A stretch of 62,000 nt of DNA from Diphasiastrum complanatum (GCA_029204225.1 CM055100.1:14326538-14388537); one strand, 5' to 3'. Counted from the stretch's first letter, positions 47,094 through 59,587 are shown. The notes: generated by a model not told the origin, from the letters alone. Numbers and translations are program-made.

Positions 47094-48846
47094 GGTTTTG
47101 GGTATAGGCATATTGATAGATCATATTGGCATCCTATTGTTGCTTCTATATTTTAGATATTGGGAGCAAGCTTTCATCTGGTAGTCGTAGTTTATATGTG
47201 TATCATGTATGGTCTATCGGGTTGGCTTGGTGTATGTTGACTTCTATATGTGACACTCATAGGCTAAACTGGTGTATCACTATATTCAATGAAGTACTCC
47301 CATTGCTACCTTTGCTTTATTCTCTTGGGCCAATAGGAATGCTATGATCCAATGATAATAAGCACAACTATGGTTTGTTTATGCAAATTACTTTGGGCTT
47401 TGGGCATTATCTTGGTCATTTAAACACATTACCTTATCGTACAAGCTCTTGGGCCCCAACATTGACCTGGCATTTGCTGTGTATCAATGGGTCTCTTGGT
47501 AATACTTGGTCATACCAACTGGGCATTGATTATAAATAGGCATAAATGGCTCATTTCTAGGTGGATGATTGTTTATTCTTTCTAGATATATCTTGTAGTT
47601 GGAAGCTTACGTAGGAGGTAGCTTAGAATTATTGTGAGGTCAAGATATCTAAATTAGATACTTATGGGAGATCATGGTTCTCTGTTGTGATGGCATACTT
47701 GCACTCTTCTCTCTCTATTCAAGAAACATCTAGTTATATTGTTTGGAAAATCAATAAAAAATTATAGAAGACTAATGTTTGGGAATTCTCAAAATTGTAT
47801 TGTTACCTATAAGGGAAGGCAAGACTAAAACACCCAATCTAACAATGGCTTGCGCATTCTTCTTTTTAAATTTGATTCCATGATAGAAGAGTGCATTACA
47901 AGCAGAGCTTAGATTTCCACTTTGACAAGAGGGTTGTAAGGTCCCAATGTGGCAAAGACATAAAATACTATGTACATGATGACATATGGTGTACATTATT
48001 GATTGTGACTTTTTGTGTTGGACTAGAATTTTTTTTGTCCCTGAATATATACTTCTTTCATGCTTATCATCTTACCTTCCCCTAATAACAATAATGTGCC
48101 TATAATGTGGGCAAAAACATGAGTGTGCATAACTTTTTTTTTTGTTGTACATAGTAATTTCTGTTGTGTTAAAAAGAAATCGAGGACTTGGTGATGCCTA
48201 TGACTGTATATTAACTGCAAGGGCTCAATTTTGGTTTTGGAGAAGTGGAGTATTGGATCTGTAGGGTGTCCCATGTAGCCTCATCAATAGGTCATCCCTC
48301 ACACTAAACCAGATATTGTATCTAATGTCAATTTCAACTTTGCTAGCTTTAGCAGAAGAATGGTAGTTGGCTTGTTAAAAATAGTCTATGAAAGAGCTTG
48401 AAATTTTCCCTTAAACTAAAGATGGTGGAAATATGCTTAATATGGATGGGATAGTGGTAAAAACCACTTAACAAAATTTGTGGGAACATTGTATATTGTC
48501 TCTCCAAAGTAAACACAATGGAAATAGCAAAGACTACATCATCTACATCACCATATGTTATTGATAAGCTCGAGAAAATAAAATGCTGATTGGAGATATG
48601 ACCTGATAGACAATTGTTGACTAGAGATGTTACCTAATAGACAATCACTAGAGAATAGTCACTACATAATTTTGTTCTTTTAATGACCTATTCATGGCTC
48701 CAACGACTACTTTTTTCGCACTCAGATGATATTCGACTATGAGGTGGTATATTTGTTTTGGCACTTTGTGCCATTCCTACACTAGATTCTACAAGATACC
48801 ACTTGATCATGATGGGGTTTACTATTCTCCTTTAACAATATTATGG
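47094..48846. other. intergenic DNA; patch of dispersed repeat
   Basis: 47590-47720 is homologous to 19495-19625 in AKR intron 4. TTATAAATAGG near 47529 could be an LTR TATA box. Otherwise no gene or element recognised. Confidence 0.5.
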
Positions 48847-49105
48847 CATAGTACCCACGGTTCTCAGAACCGTGGGGTCTGAACCATGGGGTGGACCGTA
48901 CCACGGTTCATGAACCGTGTTACGGTTCATCATAATTAATTAATTAATGTTTCATAAAAAATGAACTAAAATAAATAAATAATTAATTAATAAATTAATA
49001 ACTACACGGTTTACCACGGTTCTTGCCAAAAAAATTTGAGAACCGTACGGTTCACTGTACAGCTCTCAGAGCCGTGGTGAACCGCCACGGTTCATTAATT
49101 CTATG
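48847..49105 (-). mobile_element. GAACCGTG-word MITE, copy C
   Basis: 259 bp, inverted relative to copies A and B, CATAG...CTATG ends, perfect 8-bp target duplicate TATTATGG at 48839-48846 and 49106-49113. Arms of GAACCGTG/CACGGTTC words flank a TTAATTAA-rich core. No coding capacity. Confidence 0.93.
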
Positions 49106-49552
49106 TATTATGGGTCCATACAATTGACAACATCTACGCCTGCACTCAGTAATTATGTTATCAAATTTCGTAGCAATTATGTTGATGTGGATACCTTGGC
49201 ATTTTTGGTCCATACTACCAACTTTCTTTCTTGTAGCAACATTGTTATTAGATTCATTATCTATTATACCCATCTGTCTAGTCTTGGCAAGGTTTCATAT
49301 AATCATTCAACAACCATTTTAAGTTTTATAGCTTCCATGTTCATATTGTAGATACTCATTTTCCATATGTGTTTTTATGATTTGATATACATTTTGAAGC
49401 AACACTTTCGACGTATACATTTTGTAGTCCTATATTTTGTGGAATTTGCAATAATTTTACAAACTAGAATTCATCCTTTGAATTATTGGGGTTTGTTTGA
49501 GCTCATTGTTCATCATCTAGTCAGTAATTACATTGTAGCTTAAAAGTTAAAG

Positions 49553-51125
49553 GGTCGATTTGTTTGTTAACCATATTCACATGAACTTTCAGATTTTGGG
49601 CCAAGGATCAACAACTTGATTTCTTTTGTGAAAGACTTTTGGTGTGAGAGTCTAGTGTTTTGACTTCCAAGATGTTGTCAATATTTGATCACATGCTATT
49701 CTCTTTGACCTTTGGACTCTGGAGTATAAAAGGCGACGGGTTGATTTTGACATCACCAGTTTAGAACAAACCCTGTTAAACAAATAGCCCTTGTGGTCAA
49801 TGCTAATTTTGACCTCAATTTTTGACCAAAGAAACACCTGATCATAAATGTTTTACATATCACATTGAAAGTTATGTTTAGATGCATTTAGTTATTCTTC
49901 ATATATTTAAAGAGATTTTTTGTAACTTGTATACGTATTGGAAATTCTGACATGAGTCACATTATATTCCATTTAAAATTCTTATTACACCAAGTCAATC
50001 CGTCAATAAGATGTCCAATCGGTGCTCATTTTGGTTCACATTATATTTAGAACTTTTATTGATTCTTCAATAGGAACTTAGTGTTTTGTTCTTTTTCTTA
50101 GTAAGGTTGTAATAAAATCTTATCAAGGGTTGTATCATTCTTATGAACTTCATGGCCAACTATATCTCCCTTTTCTGTACATTGTTGGAAATTTCATTCT
50201 TGCAAGACCCAAATTTCCAACTAAATTTTTTGTGTGATGAGTACTTGCTTTGGAGCCATGCTTCCTGCAGTTAATGGACTTGAGATAAACTTACTCAAGG
50301 ATGTAGAAGTAGCGAATTTCAAATGTATTTGTTGGTAATATGGAAGTACAGAACAACATTCTCTTATCATAGCACCATGAGAAAATTTGACACTCGCTTC
50401 TTCAAACTTATAATATGAAGCCTTACACACTGAAATTTATTTGGAAGATTTGACATTTCATATTGAAAAGTTAGTTTGAGATGATTCCGATAAAAAACCG
50501 ACCGAGACTCTACGTAGTTGCTGTAGGAAGTAGAAAAGATTTACTTAGATTTTGGGAGTCAACAATTTTTTCTTGATCGCATTTTCTTTTAACATATTAT
50601 CTAGGTTATTCTTTATTCCATATTATTGCAGAAGCTAACCCAGGCTATAAGATACACTGATAATTATTTGGTTCTGGATCGTCTTGCTTTTGGTAGCCTT
50701 TTGTATAATGACCTTTTGTGGAAGAATGTCCTAAAGACTAATATCAACTCAATTGTGCATCTAGTGGTGATAACTAATATCTTCTGAATTTTTTTCTAAT
50801 AAATCACACTAGGTCAAGTCTATGAGTGAATCCTCTTTTACACCCAAGCTTAGAAGCTCGTTCTGACCAAAATGGATCAAAACGTTCCGTTCCGAACGTT
50901 TCGTACGTTCCAGAACATACTGGTTCAAAACGATATTTTTTCAAGTTAAAAGAAAAAGAAGTAAAAACCCTGCTGGCCCGCACATTTTACATGAATTAAA
51001 TCCTTTGTAAAAAAACGTATTTTTCTTTTTCTTTTTCGAGGGTATCGTTCCGAAACAGAACGTGTTCTGGAACGCGTTCCATTCCGAAATGGGCAACTAA
51101 GCTCCCAAGATACCTTTTGATCCTC
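49553..51125 (+). repeat. long dispersed repeat, second copy
   Basis: Colinear with 19868-21140. Differences include an extra ~110 bp near 50060-50165, small indels and the MITE insertion at 50849-51101. Both copies contain a similar short minus-strand frame (50221-50430 and 20485-20667, sharing YYKF and FSH-AMIRECC), possibly a fossil coding region but unassigned. Confidence 0.8.
50849..51101. mobile_element. GAACGTTCC-word MITE with known empty site
   Basis: 253 bp, CTTAG...CTAAG ends, flanked by CACCCAAG (50841-50848) and CTCCCAAG (51102-51109), an 8-bp target duplicate with one mismatch. The paralogous sequence in AKR intron 4 near 21117 reads CCCCCAAGATACC without the element, an empty-site control. 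The interior repeats GTTCCGTTCCGAACG, ACGTTCC and TTCTGGAACG words in both orientations around an A/T-rich centre. Confidence 0.9.
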
Positions 51126-51141
51126 TTTGTCATATTGAATC

Positions 51142-51288
51142 CATAGAATTAATGAACCGTGTACGATTCACCACGGTTTTGAGAACCGTACAGTAAACCG
51201 TATGGTTCTCAAATTTTTTTGGCCAGAACCGTGGTGAACCATTTAATTAATAATTATTTATTTAATTTTATTTATTTTTAAGTTCATA
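51142..51288 (+). mobile_element. GAACCGTG-word MITE, truncated copy D
   Basis: Starts CATAGAATTAATGAACCGTG and keeps the left arm and core start, then stops at about 51288 where unrelated GATTCG/CGAATC words begin. Confidence 0.85.
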
Positions 51289-52174
51289 TCATAGATGCAG
51301 CGAATTGCGATTCGTGAATCTGTGAATCATGATTCGTTGCAAAGAATCGTCCAAAAAAAAAACGTGTTTATTGATTTCAAGCCTCCTCGCAGACAGAACT
51401 GCGCCAGCAGTGGAGGAGGCAATTTTTTTTTTTTTTTTCTGTGAGCTATGGGCATCCGATCTTCGCAAGTGAATAGTCGGTAGGCATCTGCTAAACGACC
51501 AATTTTCGATATTTGGTAAGTGTAGGCTTGATTTTTTGCAAGTGTTGACATTGAGCTGTAGGCAACCAAATCGAGCATAGTTTGGCTCTAGACCACCTTT
51601 CTTCATGCTCACGGTGATTCCTACAGCGTCAGTTTCAGCGTTACGGCATGCCTAGCAAGATTTGAAGACCACATTCTAAATGCTTGTGTATTTTTGCGAT
51701 TTTCACAAAATGACTTGTTGGAAACCGATTGAGGTGATGTTTGAGCCTAGAATGCATTTCCACATGCCTGCACAGACTCCTGTGACCTCCATTCCGCCCG
51801 TCTACGTTCGTATTACAAATTTCAATTTTCATGTCCTGATTCAATTCTTTTTAGGGTTTAGGCGTGGACCATCGTGCAAACATCTGCTAGGGGCGCGGTT
51901 TAGGCCCACACTGCACTCCTTTACGCCTGCATGGACTCCCACGCTAACGTCAGTCGTCTGTTATTGCTCATACTGAAATTATTCTATCCCATGTCCTAAT
52001 CTCATGTTCTTTTTTGGTACTTAATATAATGTGTGAATTGGAATCATTCTGATATGCTTTGGTATTTTGAGCTCTACTTGAGCTCAGTAATGTTGTTCAA
52101 TACAATGTATTTTTTTTCTACTAAACGTTTGTTTGATTATTTGTTGTTTGCAGGTTTAGGGTCGTGTTGATACG
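51289..52174. other. unassigned; GATTCG-word block and small foldback
   Basis: 51295-51350 is packed with GAATTGCGATTCGTGAATC-type words. 51380-51419 is a foldback with arms GCCTCCTC and GAGGAGGC followed by a poly(T) run. Short frames at 51680-51976 are unassigned. TTTGTTGTTTGCAG near 52140-52153 looks like a splice acceptor before the next ORF. Confidence 0.45.
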
Positions 52175-52820
52175 ATGCCAGTGCGGGACCGATTTTTTGG
52201 GCCGAGGTTGAGCTTACCGATGGGGATGTGGCTACGCACCATGGCTCAGACACCCGTAGATGGAGATGCTTGCATTGCAGTGGTCACTTCACGGGATCAC
52301 TCACCAGAGTTAGGGCTCACTTGCTGTGGGGTCAGAGGGCCAGATGGGTGGACATTGGGCATATCTGATTGCCCCAGGATTTCTGATGAGGATCTACAGA
52401 GGTTGTCTACCATGTACGGGCCCGGTACTGCATCACAAGGTTCTAGACATGGACCAGTAGCAGGAGCAGCTACAAGCAGGCAAAAAGTAGGGCTCACGGG
52501 CCAGCGGGCAGGGCCTACCATGGGTATTGGGCCCAGTACATCACGGTTAGGGCATGGTACAGCTGCAGGGCATAGTACATGGGCATGGTACAAGTGCAGT
52601 GCCTAGTACATCACAGGCAGAGCATGGTATAGGTGTAGGGCCCAGTACATCACGGACAGAGCAAGATTCAGGTGCAGGGCCTAGTATAGCACCTTCAGTT
52701 CCATCCGGAGTAGCAGCACGACCATCACACGAGCATGTTGGTGTTGGATTTATTACTTCTACTCTCCTTAAATTCCACTTTAATCTGCCTCCATTCATGC
52801 TGCATATTTACTAACGTTGT
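52175..52820 (+). CDS. unassigned ORF with PSTSR tandem repeats
   Basis: 143-codon frame 52175-52606 from MPVRDRFFGPRLSLPMG; from about residue 115 it enters units of about 54-60 nt coding GPSTSRLGHGT-type peptides. A shift to the frame 52554-52814 continues the repeats as PSTSQAEHGIGVGPSTSR. A single indel thus probably separates the two. Base composition is GC-richer than the surroundings. No domain recognised. It could be the terminal exon of a host gene or part of a transposon protein; not demonstrated to be expressed. Confidence 0.35.
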
Positions 52821-53750
52821 CGCGCAGCCTGCATATTTACACGCAAATTTGCACAAATGAATAAAATGCAAAAGAATCGCGACACTGTGTTTTTACACAA
52901 GTTATGGTGATAGGCGAAACGTCATCACCAACGGTCACTTCAGCATTGACTGACGTCGCACCTTTTCACGCTATGCAGCTGCGCTAACAAACTGGACAAT
53001 GACTGCGGCCACCCACGATCTCTTACAGATAGCACATCCACTGTACTTTCCACATATGCACACCTATAATATAATGTATATATATATTGGATACCATTTG
53101 GGTATTCAGTAGAATAGGTGAATAAGTTTTTGAGTGAAGAGACAGATACAGAAGTAGACGAAGTAGATGCCCTGAGCATTGATTTTTCATTCTTGTCAGA
53201 ATTAAGGTTTCATCCCTTTTTACAGATTGAAATAAGTTTTGTAGGGCACGCAGTTTCATTCGCTATTATCTTGTGCTCTACCGCAATATTGACATGTATA
53301 CATGATATACTTAATCTGATACAGCTCTTTGTTTTGTGTTCAGATCTATGTTAATATTTCTATGCCTATCATTCATTCTGTCTGATCTTTCTGGTAATAG
53401 ATGACTAACATTTGGTCTTGTCTTTCACGAATCATTCATGACTAATTATCAATCAAGCACAGTCTAGCTCTTCGCGAATCATTCGCAACATATAATTTGT
53501 CTTGCTATTCGTGACAAATTATTCTTCTGACGCTTCATCCATTAATGCTTGGCTACGTAATCAAGAATGACCATGATTTCCATCATTAAAGTTATGTTCA
53601 TTCTGATAGGCATATCATGCTACGGAGAGAGTCGTATAACTCGTTCCGCTGCGCACAAACATTTTCTGTTCGAGTTCGTTTTTCGTTCGTTTCTTGTTCA
53701 AGTTCGTGTCTTGTTCGTGTTCGTCATTCATCTCCCCTCTCTCTCCAACA
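52821..53750. other. unassigned flank; 5' LTR end of family C copia
   Basis: The base before 53751 must be the 3' end of an LTR (CTCTCCAACA before the PBS), but with no second LTR visible the start cannot be set. A plus frame from 53118 (SEETDTEVDEVDALSID) is unassigned. CGAATCATTC and GTGACAAATT words recur at 53425-53530. Confidence 0.4.
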
Positions 53751-53762
53751 TGGTATCAGAGC
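53751..53762 (+). promoter_or_regulatory. primer binding site, family C
   Basis: TGGTATCAGAGC after CTCTCCAACA; complementary to initiator tRNA-Met. Confidence 0.9.
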
Positions 53763-53910
53763 TATTCTCATAGCTTGATAAGCTTCCACAGTACAAGACT
53801 CTACTAGCCGATAGAGTAATTGTTTTTTTGTTCTGTATTTTTTTTCAGTATCAGATTTTCATACTTAAGTCACTGATAGTTTATCCTATCACTTAGACTA
53901 ACTCTTCCAC

Positions 53911-55805
53911 ATGGATTCCCAAGAGAAATCCAGTCCTATCATGGACAAGCTTGATGAGCCAATTACCATCTGTGAAAATTTAAGATGAAAACTGTGCTAA
54001 TGAAAAAAGAATTGTACGACGTTGTTACAGGTGCAAAAGGAAAACCCGAAGCGGATGACGTGACAATCGCCAGATGGAAGCTGAAGGATGGAAAAGCTTT
54101 GACGCTGATCATCCTCAACATCACGGATACCCAAATCGGCCATGTATCCGAGGCTCAAACATCGAAAGAAGTTTGGGACATCTTGAGCACACTATACGAA
54201 GTGCGAGATATAGCTTCCAAGCTACATCTCAAGAAGAAATTCTACTCCCTCAAGATGACGAATGGTGATTCTTTGCATAGTCATATTAATCAATTCAAGA
54301 ACCTACTAAGACAAATGGCCGCTGTCGGATCTGTCATAGACGATCAAGATGCAGTGATGCAACTGCTTACAAGCTTGCCAAGTTCTTATGACAGCTGGGT
54401 GATGATCATTACGACTCATCCAGAATGGACTCTTTCGAGAGTCATTACTATGTTGTTGCAGGAAGACACGCGAAGGAACGAAGCCTCGAGTTCCTCAGTT
54501 GATTCTCACGCCTTGTACACCAACAAGAGCATGACAAAGCAGAAGAAGAAGAAAGGCCCGAAGCAATCAAAGCCAGACCAAAAACCAGCTCAGCACAAGG
54601 AACAGTCGAATCCGCAGACAAAGAAGAAGTTGTTCTACAGATACTGCAAATGAAACAACCACAAAATACAAGCGAAGAACAACAGCAAAGGGTAGTCAAA
54701 TCAAGTGGCAAATGCAGCTGCAGAAACTCCACAACCTATTCAAGAAGCGGATCATGATGCCTTCATGACCAATCATCAAGGAGCATCTGGCGACAGTTCT
54801 TGGTTCCTGGATTCCGGAGCCACTCAACACATGACTAGCCTCATTGGTTGTTTCAAGTCCTATACACCTTACAGTACTCAAAAATTCGTTCATCTTGGTG
54901 ACAATAGCACAGAAGCTATTAAAGGTGAAGGTACTGTAAGATTATGTTTTGCAAATGATCAATCTAAGCTACTCTCTAAAGTCCTGTATGTACCAAAGTT
55001 ATCTACGAATCTGCTCTCTATAAGCAGAATCACAGATCTAGGACATAGAGTAGAGTTTGAATGTGATCAGTGTAAAGTAGTTGATAGGACAAGCAAGATC
55101 CTAGCACTCGGAAAGAGGCATGGATACTTGTATAAGTTGAGTCATTGCTTTTCAGCCTCTAGTCAGGCTCTCAGTACTTCAATTTATTCAAATAAAGGTT
55201 TACTTTGGAATTATAGACTTGGTCATTTAAATCATGCTGCTGTACAGCAAATGTCTAGACAATCTATTGTTCTTGATCTCGACTGTCCTCGCGAAAAGGT
55301 CGAGTTACCTATCTGTCAAGACTGTCTAGTTGGTAAACAGACTAGGAAACCATTTAAGTCAAGCCATCAGCATGTTGCTAGAGGATTACTAGATGTTGTA
55401 CATTCAGATATTTGTGGCCCGATGAAAAATCCTTCGCTGAAGGACGCCAAGTATTTTATAACCTTTATTGACAAATTCTGCAGAAGGACTATGGTGTACT
55501 TCATACAGAAGAAATCAGAAGCCTTCAATTGCTTCAGAATCTTCAATGAGCGTGCATAAAAGGAGACTGGAAGGACGATCAAGGCCCTAAGATCAGACAA
55601 TGGTGGAGAATATATTTCTGTTGAGTTTAAGGAGTACTGCCAAAGCCAAGACATTGAGCAGCAATTCATCACTCCTTACAGTCCTCAGTCTAATGGCTTA
55701 GCTGAGAGGAAGAACTGTACTCTAGGCGAATCTGCCAAATGTATGCTATCGCATGCATCGTTGCCCAAGAGATTCTGGGCTGAAGCTGTCTCCACTGCAG
55801 CTTGG
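53911..55805 (+). pseudogene. copia gag-protease-integrase, family C, truncated
   Basis: Gag opens MDSQEKSSPIMDKLDEP at 53911, shifts near 53975 and continues to 54650 with the gag domain (TSKEVWDILSTLYE, LTSLPSSYDSW); the zinc knuckle is degraded (FYRYCK then stop). Protease follows from 54705 with WFLDSGATQHMT intact. Integrase has YRLGHLNH (first His of the HHCC set changed, LWNYRLGH), CQDC, HSDICGPM, a TAA at 55557, LRSDNGGEY and GLAERKN; all three catalytic residues remain. Similarity stops abruptly at about 55805 after FWAEAVSTAAW; RT and RNase H are missing. Confidence 0.92.
54656..54704 (+). other. gap between gag and protease frames of family C
   Basis: Two stops and a frame change separate the gag frame end from the protease frame start; this is where the zinc knuckle His and last Cys should be. 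Confidence 0.5.
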
Positions 55806-55859
55806 TAAAGCTCGTAACATGTAAGTGAGCTGCTTCTCCACTGATACTGCATTATCTGT

Positions 55860-56402
55860 TCTGGCGTTGTGTAACGATAGGAACAAATCCTTCATCTTTT
55901 TGATAAAGGAGGTGAGGTCTTTGCCATTACATCACAAATTTGTCAGCTGCTCTTCAAGAAGCATTATATGGCTGCGTGATTTTATTTGAAATCTGACAAA
56001 CAATGTATCTCACATCTCTCTGTGTTGGAGAGTGTCACAAGGTCAAGCGTTAGGCTATCTTCGATGGATGATGACAATAGGGCTACTGCCTTGATGTTCC
56101 TTTCTCTCCATTCTCGTAGCTATTTGTCAATGGTTATAGGAATCTCTTCGGTGCCATCTACCCAAGGAAATAGGCCCATCTCCCTCTAGTATGAGAGAGG
56201 TCATCATCTTTCATGCTAGGAATTGGGACGCTGATGAGTCGAGAATTGTACAAATCTTTGACTGCATATTGCTTATGGATGCCATTGTTGTGAACTATTC
56301 TTCAGTCTATTTTCTAGTTTCTTGTTGAATGCTTATCTCCTGGATCTGATAGCCTTTAAGCTATATCAGCTCTCGAATATGAGTCTGAGTGCTCTGATAC
56401 CA
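55860..56402 (-). pseudogene. minus-strand copia leader and gag fragment
   Basis: PBS complement at 56391-56402 (GCTCTGATACCA), then downstream on minus a possible gag start (ATGGCATCCATAAGC, near 56275) and a decayed gag with WVDGTEEIPIT, EWRERNIKAVALLSSSI and DLVTLSN between about 56190 and 56020. Several stops. It abuts the break of the plus-strand family C element at 55805, so one probably interrupted the other. Confidence 0.7.
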
Positions 56403-57338
56403 TTGATAACTAGAATGAAATTAGAAATGACATGAATTATGCTCGTTCTAATACCATTGTTGAAGAAAGAAAGTTGATATCCAGAATGTCAAACACTCTG
56501 ATACCATTGTTTAGAGTTGTAATAAGCCCAGATGTGAGTTCGATTCTGTCTGCTAATCTACTGCCAGCTACAACAAGTCTACAATCCTCCAAAGCATGGA
56601 CAAGCACTGTCGACCTATGTTGTAATTTGTTTTTTTTGGCATTCAACAAGATGAGACTAGTGTGTGGAATGAATAGTAAACAATTGATAACGAACATATA
56701 TCAATCTGACAATAAGGCATTCAATAACATTTAAGATAAGAAAATCATCTACATAACATCTACTACATTATCAGTGAATCTCTTGAGTGTTGTTGTGACA
56801 AACCCACACAACAAGTCGGCGTGAGAGGCACTATTTCTCTCGTGAACTATATATATTCGTCTCACTTACTAGCGAACTTCTAGACATTGGCTAGCAACAC
56901 TATGCTTAGCTCACATTGGCATTCAACCAAATTGATGTTCAACCTGTTCTCTCATGTTTGATCTGTTTATATAGATAGATAGAAGAAGGTTTAATCTGAT
57001 CTGAGATTACAAGAACGATTGATTAAGCATGTCCTAACGGTATCCAGATTGTCCATGGAGGGTGACGTCCTCCTTGTACTTTCCCGATCTCCTTTGTACT
57101 TTGAAGTGTGAAGATCTGCCGCCTTTCAAACTTCGTGTCTTTTTTGTCTTCCGTCCTCACCATTGAGCTTTTTTGGGTTCACGAACATTTCTTCTTCATG
57201 TTTGGGTATCCTCCAATCAACGAACATTTGACCATCGTCTTCGGGTCTTCACCCCTCGAAGCTTTGGTGGTCCTTGTGTTTCTACAGAATTGAGCTCTAA
57301 AGCTAGCTGAGTTTTGCGACTCAAAATAAATTGTCTCT
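56403..57338 (-). repeat. probable minus-strand copia LTR region
   Basis: Upstream (on minus) of the PBS at 56391. Two more PBS-like words, at about 56447-56457 and 56496-56506, precede it on the other side of short spacers. CTATATATATTC near 56847 (complement) could be the TATA box. LTR ends are not resolved. No other gene seen to 57338. Confidence 0.5.
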
Positions 57339-58524
57339 TCACCTAGAATAATCATATATGAAGGTGATAAAATAAATTGCATCTCCTAAGGATGGAGTTG
57401 GCATTGGACCACAAAGGTCGCTATGTACAAGATCTAATACACGCTTTGTGTTGACAGAATGTTTTCTGGGAAATTTGATTCTAGAGTGTTTACCATAGAT
57501 GCAAGATTCACAAAAGAAAGATTTTCTATCTAATAAAATAGAGAAATACAATCCATCAACTAGATTATTACAACACATATAAGAAAGTGTTCTTGTATTC
57601 ACGTGTCCAAATCGACTATGCCATAGATTAGCATGCTCGTTTACATTTTTATGAAAAGTACTAGCTAAGACTACTGAGTCAGTTAATACATATAAATTTC
57701 TGAAAATAGTCAAAGTAGTATCTTCATCAAATATTGTACATTGTTAAGAAGGGTAACAGTGTAGCCCTCATCAGTTATCTTAGATAGTGATAACAGGTTC
57801 TTAGATATTGAGGCACTTGAAGAACATTCGAAATGGAAATGGAAAGATCGTTCTTGAATATGATCTTGACTATCCCTTTGCCTTCCACGCGGATGTGGTG
57901 CTTGAATCTCCGAGATAGATGAATTGATCTCTGTTATAAGCTACGTACTCAATAAAACATTCTTTGCAAAAAGTCATGTGTTGGGTAACGCCACTTTCCA
58001 AATACCAACTATCGTAGTCTTCGTTGCTACTGTTGTAAGCCATTAACAGATGTGATGGTTTGTCTCCATCAAAATCTTGCTCCTTGAATTTCGCAACATA
58101 ACAGCATCATCATCTTGAATAACACATTCTACAACTGACAATTGATCCGTTAAAGATTTAAAACTATTGTAGAATCAGACATACTATTAAGTGTGAAAAA
58201 CTTTTTTCTAAGGTGAAACTTAGTGGTTATATCTTGAGTCTCATATAGATTCGATAATACCTCCAATTCTTTCTTAGAGGATTTGCACGTGATAAAGAAA
58301 GAAATTTGGAAGTCGGCCAGATTGAGCATGATCGATGCTAAGGCCTTCTGATATTTGATCTTCCATGCCTTCACTGATTGATGAGCATCGTCTTCTGGTT
58401 TCAAGTCAGAACCTTCTACAACATCCCAAAGGTTGTGAAAAAAGTGAATCTTGAATGGATCCAAACTCCCAAAATACTTGGCTAAGATCTTTGCACAACA
58501 AGCTACAAAAGCTAGAAATGGCAA
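57339..58524 (-). pseudogene. minus-strand copia gag-protease-integrase fragment
   Basis: Order on minus: gag 58524-58150 (LWDVVEGSDLKPEDD, KYQKALASIMLNLAD, LSNLYETQDITTKFHLRKK), protease around 58060-57850 with WYLESGVTQHMT, where the active-site Asp is Glu, and integrase 57713-57339 with LWHSRFGHVN, CESC and DLVHSDLCGPM (first Asp intact). Truncated before the second catalytic Asp. Related to but distinct from family C. Confidence 0.88.
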
Positions 58525-58551
58525 AGCATCCTAATGCTACCTTTGATACAC

Positions 58552-59509
58552 ATGAACTTGACAAAGCATTCAAGAGACAAAAGAAACTAACAAAAGGTAC
58601 TGATGGCAGCCAAAAACAGTAGCATACTAGCCCTGCAACAGCAGCCTACCACTTTTGGAAAACTCTTAAGATCATACACAAAATCTTGAAGACAATACAC
58701 AAAGCAATGCTCTCAATGGAGGAAGAAACTGTGACAATGATCTATTGATCTCTCTCAACAATACAATAAGTTTCTCCAACCTGTTCTCCACAAATTTTAG
58801 CCTACTTTTGGTGAGAGAGATGACTCTCTCTCCTCTCTCTAGAACTTAGGACCTGTAGTGGGTTTCCTTCCTTACCTAACCTCAAACCAAGATCTAGTCA
58901 ATCTAGCATCAAAGAGACGAGATTAGTTGTCACACGTAGGTTCGTTCCCATGAGCACAATAGTATAGTTCAGATTTCAACATGAATGGAGGATCCAAATC
59001 TAACACTAACATCCATTAACCCTAAACATTATCACTAAGATCCATTAACACTACAATCCACGACAAAGATAGCTTACCCTTTCTCTCTCATATAAAGTAT
59101 AATAACACTCAATTCGAATAACATTCAGATCCAATAATTAGCAAAGTCCAAAGAAAGCATGAGAGATGGAAGAGGAAAGAAGAAGAGCAAGGACATTCAT
59201 CAATCCATTTCTGAAGAGAACCAATTTGCTTTATTGAAATGAGAAAATGAACATGAGGGGCAACTCGAGTTGGTCCCTTCTTATAGTAGAGAGGAGGACC
59301 CTAGCCTCTGAATCCTATTGGTCCATTTTAACCTCCCTAATTATTCAAATTTAAAAAAGTGTGGGAACCATCAAAATTGGAGGAAAACCCAATTTTATTC
59401 ACTAACTTGACATTTAGGCCCTACGACATTAAAAGTCCCGCAAAAAGGCCTAAAGCTCTCACTTATTAACTAGGGTTAGGGTTGTCTTGGGATCCGCAAA
59501 CTCTCCAAC
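58552..59509 (-). repeat. probable minus-strand LTR between two copia pieces
   Basis: On minus it starts TGTTGGAGAGTTTGCGG at 59509, directly after GGTGGGGGATAC, a good polypurine tract. It has a TATA-like TATAAGAAGGG near 59285 and ends near 58552, before a poorly preserved PBS-like TGTATCAAAGGTAGC. RNase H lies on its upstream side and gag on its downstream side, so it appears to serve as 3' LTR of one copy and 5' LTR of the next. Right end well supported, left end tentative. Confidence 0.55.
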
Positions 59510-59587
59510 AGTATCCCCCACCAAAACTGGTGGCGGTCCCACGACATCTGCAATATGCAGTTATTGGAAACATTTATTTGCTTCGCG

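Noticed and set aside
58523-58620. Plus-strand frame MAKHPNATFDTHELDKAF
   Set aside because: Short, lies opposite or next to minus-strand gag, no homology recognised and no supporting splice structure.
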